Origin: Ahaetulla prasina
Taxonomy: Eukaryota > Chordata > Lepidosauria > Squamata > Colubridae
DNA: 64,000 bases
Assembly: GCF_028640845.1 (NCBI RefSeq)
Contig: NC_080548.1
Span: 16,028,814 to 16,092,813 of the forward strand
Direction: 5' to 3'
The position numbers were made by a program, and so were the translations under genes. Of this stretch, positions 56,391 to 64,000 are shown piece after piece (position 1 is the stretch's first letter; the number at the start of each line of letters is the position of its first letter). The notes beneath the pieces are model-generated. The model did no database searches. It was given only the letters and a program-made list of their open reading frames with translations, and was not told the DNA's origin.

Positions 56391-57010
56391 GTTGTGGCCT
56401 GCTAGCGGCCAGCAGAGCTGGCAGCAGAGGAGGTTGGGGAAGAACATGGGCCAGTCCTGGAGTCCGGGGAAGGCTTTGATGAGGGCTCTGAGTCGGAGGC
56501 AGAGAGGGGGCCAGGGCCGTATGCCAATTATCAGCTGCCTTCGGAGTCAGACATCAGTGAGGCAGACAAATAGCTGGAGCCTGTTCCCAGTGTGCACATG
56601 CGTAGAGTTGCCAGACGAAGGGAACAGCTACAGAACAAGGGTCGACTTGGGAGGAAGGCCACAGGTGAACGATGAATGGGCCCGCCCATAGGAAATAAAA
56701 GAGGAGCGAAAGGGGAGTGGGGTTTTGTAGGAAACAATTTGTTCGTTCGGTGGATTGGTTGGTTCACGAGTGTGAAGATCTGTCCATGGATCTCAGAGAC
56801 TCTATGCCAAGTCTTTCCTTGCATAGCACTGCGGTTTGGAAAATATTTACATGGCAGCTTTCCAAGCTAGATAAGGTCTGTGGTCATAAATTCACCTTTG
56901 AAAGACTGTTTGCCAGGCCTTTGCTGAAGGTGAATGGGAGGAATTCATGGTTTATTTAATACGAGGGGTTTTGTCGGGACCAGGAATCTGCTTTGTGCTT
57001 TTTTGGAGAA
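56391..57010 (+). mobile_element. diverged LTR, distant relative of copies A-D (copy E)
   Basis: Starts near GGTTGTGGCCTGC and codes for a related frame (GPVLESGEGFDEGS, then EPVPSVHMRRVARRREQL) with one in-frame stop. It then shows a promoter-like GAAATAAAAGAGGAG. Ends are not clear and no target duplication was found. Confidence 0.6.
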
Positions 57011-57149
57011 GCCTAGGTCAGAACAGAACCTACTTCAATATACAGAGAGGGGAGCCACAGACTTCCAGCTGCCCTCCCTGAGAAACCCAGCAAAGAGGAA
57101 CAAGAGCAGAGAGAAAGCCTTGCCAGGATGGTATGGCAAGGTGCAGGAT

Positions 57150-57545
57150 CTGAACACAGACCTTAAACTCACATTGATGAAATTATGGTGTTCCATTATC
57201 AAGTTTTATTTATCAGGCATCTTAATCGATTGCCAGCGCAATAATTCAGTGAAGGCAATGAAGATGATACAGGGAAACAGGCAAAAATGTTTAAAGATAA
57301 ATCAGCTAAATGCTGGAAATGTCATCAGTTACCAGGATCTTATTATCATATGTGGTGGACATGCCCGGAAGCCAAAAATTATTGGGAGAAAATAAAGGGT
57401 TGATTAGAAGAAATGACCCAACAACACATTGACTCAAAACCGAAGCTGTTCTTATTGGGGATTCTACCAGAGAAAATCAGTAAAGAAAATATCTATTTGA
57501 TTATTCATGTAATAACAGCAGCAAGAATTGTTTTTGTGCAAAATT
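57150..57545 (+). mobile_element. L1 ORF2 C-terminal part, split by a CR1-type LINE
   Basis: Frame fragments CWKCHQL and YYHMWWTCPEAKNYWEKIKG (L1 cysteine-rich C terminus). It resumes at 59037 after the inserted LINE. Frameshifted, inactive. Confidence 0.8.
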
Positions 57546-59036
57546 GAAAATTACAAAATTACAAAATTGAAAATTACAGACCAATCTCTCTATGCTGCAT
57601 CACCTGTAAAGTTATGGAATCTATCATCAACCAATCCATTATCCTCCACCTAGAAAGAAACAATCTACTCTCTAATAAACAATTTGGTTTCAGAAAAAAA
57701 CTATCATGTAATTTACAACTTCTTCAATGCAAAAACATATGGACTACAAATCTTGATCAAGGCAAAACAATAGATGCAATTTACACAGACTTCTGTAAAG
57801 CTTTTGATTCAGTGGTACATGACAAACTTCTCCTAAAACTAAAATCCTACGGCATCTCCGGACCCCTCCACAATTGGATAACAGCGTTCCTGTCAAACAG
57901 ACAACAAGTGGTCAAAATAGGCAGTGCCCTATCAAATCCTGTTCCTGTCAATAGTGACGTTCCCCAAGGCAGTGTTCTTGGACCAACACGCTTCATATTA
58001 TACATTAATGATCTCTGTGACCATATTAAAAGTAATTGTGTTCTTTTCGCTGATGATATCAAACTATTTAACACTACCAACAATACAGCTACCCTTCAAA
58101 AAGACCTTGACTTTGTGTCAGAATGGTCAAAAACTTGGCAACTCCAAATCTCAACCAGCAAATGCTCTGTCTTACACATTGGAAAAAAGAATCTAAACAC
58201 TAAATACAAACTCGATGGACATTACCTTACAGATGACCCCCACCCTGTTAAAGACCTCGGAGTTTTCATATACAATTATCTAAGTGCCAAAGCCCACTGC
58301 AACTACATCGCAAAAAGGGCTTTAAGAGTTGTAAACCTAATCTTACGTAGCTTCTTCTCCAGAAACACTATACTACTAACCAGAGCTTATAAAACATTTG
58401 CTAGACCAATTCTTGAATACAGCTTGCCTGTCTGGAACCCATCCACATTTCAGACATCAATACAATTGAACGTGTCCAGAAATATTTTACAAGAAGAGTT
58501 CTCCACTCCTCTGAATACAACAAAATATCTTATGCCACCAGACTTGAAATCTTGGGTTTAGAAAACTTAGAACTCCGCCGCCTTTGACAGGACCTGAATC
58601 ATCTATTGCAATGTCCTTCCTGTTAAAGACTACTTCAGCTTCAATCACAACAATACAAGAGCAAACAATAGATTTAAATTTAATATTAACCGCTTCAATC
58701 TTGATTGCAGAAAATATGACTTCTGTAACAGAGTTATTAATACTTGGAACACACTACCTGACTCTGTGGTCTCTTCTCAAAATGCCAAAAGCTTTAACCA
58801 TAAACTGTCTACTATTGACCTCACCCCATTCCTAAGAGGTCTGTAAGGGGCGTGCATAAGAGCACAAATGTGCCTACCGTTCCTGTCCTATTGTTTCCTT
58901 TCATTATATCCAATTAATATAGTTATTACATACATGCTTATATATATGCTTATATATTATATAGTTATTTTCATGCTTATGCTTATATATACTGTTGTGA
59001 CAAAATAAATAAAAAAATAAAAATAAAAATAAATAA
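57546..59036 (+). mobile_element. CR1/L3-type LINE, 5'-truncated, inserted in L1
   Basis: Reverse transcriptase with the palm motifs in order: YRPISLCCITCKVMESI (about 57580), IYTDFCKAFDSVVHDKLL, VPQGSVLGPTRFILYINDL and VLFADDIKLFN. It is followed by ARPILEYSLPVWNPS. The frame 57614-58561 breaks near 58465 and the true sequence (TRRVLHSSEYNKISYATRLE) continues in another frame. The element ends in TTGTGACAAAATAAATAAA. Its 5' part, endonuclease and ORF1 are missing, so it cannot move by itself. Confidence 0.9.
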
Positions 59037-59408
59037 AAAACTGGAAAGCAGAGAAAATACCCCTGGAAGGAGAAATTATTAGAAAAATTTTAGATTGTGC
59101 AGAAATGAATAGATTAACCTTGATGATTAAAGAAAGAGAGGATTCAGAATATTTTAAGATATGGGATAAATTCTACCATTGGTTAGAAAAAAGGTATAGA
59201 AAAGCAATGGATAATTATGTAAGAAAATGATATAATTAGAAAAGTGTATTTGTGGAAAAATGGTAATAGTTTAAATTGAAGTGAAGAAAGAAGAAACAAT
59301 AAAAAGATGGAGCCATGAAGAAAACACCGAGATGTCACATGGAAGGAATGACTGATGTACTAAATGTTTGTTTGTTTATAAAATAAAAAAACTTTTTTTT
59401 TAAAAAAG
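59037..59408 (+). mobile_element. L1 3' end, continuation
   Basis: Codes for KAEKIPLEGEIIRKILDCAE, then MNRLTLMIKEREDSEYFKIW and the L1 stop, then an A-rich tail ending near 59408. A diverged copy of the same L1 end lies in reverse at 60695-60938. Confidence 0.8.
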
Positions 59409-59571
59409 ATGATGATGCGGACATGCTCGTAACACCTGGATCTTCGGTGGGAAGTAAAGACTTAAGAGAGAGATGAAAGCCATGTGCAAGTGCATAATGC
59501 AGGAGAGAGTCTCTAATTATTCTCTGCCATCATAGAAACTAGGATCAGGAAGACTGGATAGAACCAGAGGT

Positions 59572-59745
59572 AGGATTCACTTACGTTCTCTACCGGTTTG
59601 CAAATGTGAGCCCGCGTGCACCTCCTCTGCACATGCGCACGGCCTTCTGTGCATGCTGTTTGCTAGTGCATTACATCCAGACTGACTCCTTCAGTCGCCA
59701 CTACCGGTTCATTCGAACCGGACAGAACCAGCTGTCGGTTGCCTA
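59572..59745. repeat. possible hAT remnant
   Basis: CAGAGGTAGGATTCACTTAC and CTACCGGTTCATTCGAACCG resemble hAT-type repeats of this window. The end and the duplication are not clear. Confidence 0.4.
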
Positions 59746-59756
59746 ATTTTTCTTTA

Positions 59757-60097
59757 ACTCTTAAGGACAGCCTCCAGATAGAAGCTTTGCCAGATACTAA
59801 GCTCTATGCAATGGTAGAACAGGCTGTCTAGCCCCGTTTCTCCATTTCTGGAGAATCTTAAAAAGGGACTGGACAGCCACCTCCTGTGGATGGTTTGGTT
59901 TTCCTGCATATTGGAGAGCAGGGCTGTTAAACAGGCCGGATGCATCATGCACTGGCCACGCCCACGTCCGGTTTAGCGAAGGGGGAAAAAAGTACAGATA
60001 CGTCATGTGACGCTGCGGTAACGCTATGAGTTTGACACCCCTGTTGTAAAGGGTTGGATAAGATCATATTACTGGTGCCTTTGAATCTATAATTCTA
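59757..60097 (+). mobile_element. CR1 3' end split by a hAT
   Basis: GAACAGGCTGTCTAGCCCCG, GGGACTGGACAGCCACCTCC and then GGGTTGGATAAGATCATATT ending in ATTCTATGG form the CR1 3' region. A hAT interrupts it at 59919-60043. Confidence 0.8.
59919..60043. mobile_element. hAT MITE (CAGGGGTGTCAAACTC family) in CR1
   Basis: CAGGGCTGTTAAACAGGCC to GAGTTTGACACCCCTG. Flanks TTGGAGAG and TTGTAAAG match at 6 of 8. Confidence 0.82.
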
Positions 60098-60348
60098 TGG
60101 CACCAAAATTCCTTCAAGAATTTAAGGTAGCATATAAAGAATTCCTTCTGGTTCTATAAGTAATCCTGGGGACCAGAGCTTCCATTGTATAAGCAAGGTG
60201 ATATTGAGTTATGCCCAAGTTTAACACTTTTTGCATCAGTGTTAACAGAATCATAGCATTTGTTAAGAAAAAATGCAATCCTTAAAATAATCCAGCTTCC
60301 TTCGTTGACTTTACTTGTCGGAAGGTTGCAAATGGTAAACACAGGGCC

Positions 60349-60637
60349 CAATGGTGAAATGTAAAATTTGTTGCTACCGGTTCTGTGGTCGTGGCTTTGG
60401 GGGGGGGGGTTAAAGTGACTAGGTGGGCGTAGCCAACTTTTTTTTTACTTTTAAAAGCATTTTTTCAGCCGAAGAAAAAATGCTTTTAAAAGTTTTAAAA
60501 AAAACACTCTGATGATCACACAGCTCAGCTGGGCATGGGGGGCGGGCAGGGATTTTTGCTACCAGTTCTTCAAACCATCTGCCACCATCACTACCGGATT
60601 GGGCGATCCGGTCCAAACCGGGAGCATTTCATCCCTG
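60349..60637. mobile_element. hAT element with a single hairpin module
   Basis: CAATGGTGAAATGT to AGCATTTCATCCCTG. Flanks ACAGGGCC and ACATGACC match at 6 of 8. One hairpin, ACTTTTAAAAGCATTTTTTC and its complement, at 60448-60492. Confidence 0.85.
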
Positions 60638-60694
60638 ACATGACCCCAGGGTCCTGCAACCATCATAAATACATGATGGTTGCCAAGCAACCAA

Positions 60695-60938
60695 TTTTAA
60701 AAAAAATAACGTTTTATTGCTTCTATTGTTTACATTTTGTTAGTGCTTAATAAACATCATGTTGCCTGGTTTGGGTTTTTTTTTTTTTTTTGCTTAGCAG
60801 TATAGATTAATTCTTAATCTCCACCCCCTTTTTCCAAATGCTGGTAGAATAAATTCCATATTTGATGATATTCTGTATCTTCTTTCTGTTTAATCTTCCA
60901 TGTAAGTCTGTCCATTTCTGCACAATCCAAGCACCTAA
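60695..60938 (-). mobile_element. L1 3' end inside the mariner-like element
   Basis: The minus strand codes for LDCAEMDRLTWKIKQKEDTE, then YHQIWNLFYQHLEKG and a stop, followed by AATAAAACG. It is homologous to the L1 end at 59037-59408. Confidence 0.75.
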
Positions 60939-61057
60939 ATTTTGAACACACAATTGTGGGAATGCTGTGACAGTGCAAGGACCAATTCTAAATTACTCTC
61001 AGTGCTACTGTAACTTCGAACAGTCGCTGACCAGTTGTAAGTCAAAGACTACCCGTA

Positions 61058-61574
61058 CAGGGATGAAATGCTCCCGGTTCGGACCGGATCGCCTGATCCA
61101 ATAGTGATGGTGGTGGGTGGTTCGGAGAACTGGTAGCAAAAATCCCTGCCCCCCCAACTCTGCCCGTGCCCAGATGAGCCATGCGATCATCAGAGGTTTG
61201 GGGTTTTTTTACTTTTAAAAGCATTTTTTTCTTCGGCCAAAAAAATGCTTTTAAAAGTAAAAAAAAAAAGCTTCTGTTGATCATGCAGCTCAGCTGGGAT
61301 CGTCAGAACCCTTTAAAAGCATTTTTTTACAACCTCTTCGGCCAAAGAGGTTGTAGAAAAAATGCTTTTAAAGGGTTCTGACAATCAGGCAACTCAGCTG
61401 GGATCATCAGAGGAGCCTTTCAAAAGCATTTTTTTACAATCTCTTCTGCTGAAGAGGTTGTAGAAAAAATGCTTTTAAAAGAAAAAAAAAATTGGCGACG
61501 CCCACCCGGTCACATTACTTCACCAACACCAAGCCCACAGAACCGGTAGTAACAAATTTTACATTTCACCCCTG
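61058..61574. mobile_element. hAT element with three hairpin modules
   Basis: CAGGGATGAAATGCTCCC to ACATTTCACCCCTG. Flanks TACCCGTA and TACCTGTA (7 of 8). Hairpins lie at about 61207-61262, 61306-61380 and 61410-61475. Confidence 0.9.
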
Positions 61575-61687
61575 TACCTGTATCTCTGCAGCAACAACTC
61601 TGTGAAGTAGGTTTAGTTGAGGGACACAGCCCCCAAAGCCACCCATGATAGAATGGAGAGTTAAACCTGGATGGATCTGTACAACCC

Positions 61688-61990
61688 AACCCCAACACAC
61701 AGATTTTTTTTTTTTTTGTCACAACAGTATACACAAGCATCAACATAAAACAACAACACATCATATAAGCATATATATAAGCAAAAGTATGCAATAACTA
61801 TATTAATTTGATATAATGAAAGGAAACAATAGGACAGGAACGGTAGGCACTTTTGTGCTCTTATTCACGCCCCTTACAGACCTCTTAGGAATGGGGTGAG
61901 GTCAATAGTAGACAGGTTTTGGATGAAGATTTTGGGATTTTGAGATGAGACCACAGAGTCAGGTAGTGTGTTCCAAGCGTTAACAAAAGT
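61688..61990 (-). mobile_element. CR1/L3-type LINE 3' end, second copy
   Basis: Reverse copy of the end of the LINE at 57546-59036: TTTTTGTCACAACAGTATAC at the left, GGAAACAATAGGACAGGAAC, CCTTACAGACCTCTTAGGAA and AGGTAGTGTGTTCCAAGCG. Truncated near 61990. Confidence 0.85.
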
Positions 61991-62505
61991 CTGTTACAAA
62001 AGTCATATTTGCTACAACAGGTTGCCTCTCAGACACACCTTTATTGTGTCATACAGCTCGATCATGTTAGTTCCTATTTTTTGAAAGCATATTATGTGCC
62101 TTTCCACCCCATGAGTCAAAAGGCCACCAATTATTACCTATCTTGACAGACACGGGTGACTTGCCATAACAACTACCCTCCGCGTTTCCGCTAATTCTTG
62201 GCCAAGTCACACATCTAAATAAACTAGCAGGTTTGCAAACTAAAGACTGCAAGGACAATAACATTTGAGGGCTTGACCTGCAATGTAGCCTCCTGACCTC
62301 CAGGTGGGCTAATTCAGTTTTGGCTTTTGCAAAGCAGGTGTTAAAAGAGCGGAGATGGGGATGGTGGACTCAAAGGAAGGGTTCAAAGTCACTCAGTGAA
62401 ATTTTGCAGCTAAAGGAGAACTAGAATTTTAATCTCTCTACTCCCAGTCTAGCATCTTCACCACTTCTCAACTGTGACTTTTGGGTTAGGAAAAATGGAT
62501 TGGCC
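61991..62505. other. unassigned intergenic sequence
   Basis: No gene or repeat recognised. Confidence 0.35.
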
Positions 62506-62517
62506 TAGAAGCCTGTG

Positions 62518-62844
62518 GCTAAGACGCTGAGCTTGTCGATCAGAAGGTCAGCAGTTCAGTGGTTTGAATCCCTAGTGCTGCATAACGGGGTGAGCTCCCG
62601 TTACATATCCCAGCTTCTGCCAACCTAGCAGTTCGAAAGCACGTAAAAATGCAAGTAGAAAAATAGGGACCACCTTTGGTGGGAAGGTAACAGGGCTCCG
62701 TGTGCCTTTGGTGTTGAGTCATGCCGGCCACATGACCACGGAGACGTCTTCTGACAGCTGTGGCTCTTCAGCTTTGAAACGGAGATGAGCACCACCCCCT
62801 AGAGTCGGGAACGACTAGCACATATGTGTGAGGGGTTTACCTTT
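62518..62844 (+). mobile_element. Sauria SINE with 12-bp target duplication
   Basis: Head GCTAAGACGCTGAGCTTGTC with B-box GGTTTGAATCCC, middle CAACCTAGCAGTTCGAAAGC, tail AGAGTCGGGAACGACTAGCA. The duplication TAGAAGCCTGTG is perfect (62506-62517 and 62845-62856). Confidence 0.95.
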
Positions 62845-62856
62845 TAGAAGCCTGTG

Positions 62857-63720
62857 TGGAGCAACGGTGTTAGCACTGATATGACCTAGTTTGGTAACAA
62901 AACGTCCACAAGAAAACCATCAAGCTCAGAGAGCACCAAGGATCCCATAAAACCATAACCTATAAGAAAATTTGAGGCTTTCTGTTTGAATGATCTTCCT
63001 CATGAAATGCCCTTTCTGAGTGGAGTTTATTCAGAGGCCCCAAAACTCCTGGCCAGTTCTGGTTTTCACAAATTACACCTGCAGCTGGCTGTCTTTCTGA
63101 AGCGACTCTCCACTTCTGTCCAGGGGAATCCAGATTGACAAGTCCCTCGTCCATATTATGGTGAAGTTGTCTTTGACTGACAGGGATATAGACCTGTCAG
63201 TTTTTCAGCCACAGTGTGAAAAAGTGAGTGCCTTTCACCTTCTTCTGGGATGTTTTTCTGATTTCTGGTCTAACCTGCAGTCGTTCTATTCCCCCATCCT
63301 GGTGGCGCCCCGCCCGCCCGCCATCCTCATCAGATCGAACCTTGTTTAGCTTTTGAGATCAGTAAAGAAGAGGCGAGGGGGATGCTACCTTTCTAGGGGC
63401 TCTCCAAGTGCCCTCTTGGGGCAACCTTTTGGAAACCAGCATGCCTATCCTGCTGGCTCTTTACAAGACTTGGGATTCCAGCTGTTCTCCTGTCGCACTT
63501 TCTCTGTTCTCTGGTGGCGCGGTTGGATACTGCACGCTGCTCTCTCCACCGCACATACACACACATTACCCACACACCCCTTGGGAAAGGGGCAAAGGCA
63601 GTTCCCTGAGGCCGTGTATAAGTACCTGTGTCCACGTTCCAGAAAACCTCTCCTGCAGAAAAGACTCCGAAGCCAACAAGCTGACAACCTGTTTGAATGG
63701 TAAACCAAAACAAGGAAGGC
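62857..63720. other. unassigned intergenic sequence
   Basis: Several overlapping open frames of 60-130 codons (63350-63800) have no domain I recognise, and no frame is clearly better than the others. I do not call a gene. Confidence 0.35.
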
Positions 63721-64000
63721 AGGGGTGGGTGGGCTTCAAAAATTTTAGCAAGGGATTCTCTGCAGGTTGCTGGCTGGGCATGGCCATGGTGGGCGTGGCC
63801 TAGTTGGCCTCCTGCACCATGGCAATAAGTTGACTTTGTATATAATATACAAAAGGATGAAGACTATCGCTTGACATAGTGTAAGCCGCCCTGAGTCTTC
63901 GGAGAAGGGCGGGATATAAATGCAAATTTAAAAAAATGGTGGCAGGGGGGAGGCGTTTTTGCCCTCCCTGGGCCCTGGAGGCTTTCCTCAAGCTTCCGGG
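63721..64000. mobile_element. hAT element, cut by the window end, with a retroposon tail inside
   Basis: CAGGGGTGGGTGGGCTTCAA, GGTGGGCGTGGCCTAGTTGG and GCCCTCCCTGGGCCCTGGAG belong to the family at 2257-2693. A segment with GTAAGCCGCCCTGAGTC and GAGAAGGGCGGGATATAAAT (63827-63936) interrupts it. Confidence 0.75.

Larger units (their letters stand above)
60293..61057 (-). mobile_element. mariner-like element disrupted by later insertions
   Basis: Family body (TTGACTTTACTTGTCGGAAG, GGGTCCTGCAACCATCATAA) to the end GTAAGTCAAAGACTACCCG before TA. Interrupted by a hAT (60349-60637) and an L1 end (60695-60938), and capped by a hAT at 61058. Confidence 0.75.

Noticed and set aside
55083..57010. A provirus bounded by LTRs D and E
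   Set aside because: The LTRs are too different, LTR D has its own matching 5-bp duplication directly outside both ends, and no gag-pol sequence lies between them.
57614..58561. An intact, active LINE reverse transcriptase gene
   Set aside because: 5' half is absent and the frame shifts near 58465, so it is a dead copy.

Overview
The window is nuclear DNA of a squamate reptile, most likely a snake. The evidence is a vertebrate exon-intron gene, several Sauria-type SINEs (tRNA head, Bov-B-like tail with GAGTCGGGAACGACTAGCAC), CR1 and L1 LINEs, and a LINE 3' tail running into an ATTCT/AATAG microsatellite of the kind reported in advanced snakes. There is no prokaryotic content, no CRISPR array and no complete mobile-element coding unit.

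One protein gene is clearly present: WASF2 (WAVE2) on the minus strand. Eight coding exons lie between 32508 (ATG) and 15727 (TAA). All splice phases join and give a 492-residue protein (human about 498) with the WAVE homology domain, basic region, proline-rich exon, WH2 motif and acidic tail. A non-coding first exon with a GTAAGT donor lies at about 50.05 kb in a CpG-rich promoter, so the gene covers roughly 11.4-50.4 kb. Its product activates Arp2/3 downstream of Rac inside the WAVE regulatory complex. No neighbouring gene was found: 1-11 kb and 50.6-64 kb hold transposable elements and unassigned sequence.

Layout. 1-11.4 kb: LTR copies, a CR1 holding an LTR holding a hAT, a mariner-like element holding a Sauria SINE holding a hAT, and a hAT inside a hAT. 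11.4-15.7 kb: probable WASF2 3' UTR. 15.7-32.5 kb: coding exons, with palindromic hAT MITEs, a Penelope-like fragment, a SINE and a hAT-like element carrying a coiled-coil reading frame. 32.5-50 kb: intron 1, with two near-perfect tandem duplications (555 bp and about 1.36 kb). 50-50.6 kb: promoter. 51-64 kb: LINE tails, hAT elements with 42-bp minisatellites or hairpin modules, two LTRs and a CR1-type LINE inside an L1.

Many insertions could be checked on the sequence itself because they keep target-site duplications: 8 bp for hAT, 5 bp for the LTRs, TA for the mariner-like family, and 9-13 bp for most of the SINEs. The relative order of insertion can therefore be read directly. The most unusual points are a short reading frame kept open in four dispersed copies of one LTR family, hairpin-forming MITEs in most WASF2 introns and its 3' UTR, the two young tandem duplications, and the possible captured coding segment near 31.3 kb. 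None of these is proven to be a new system.
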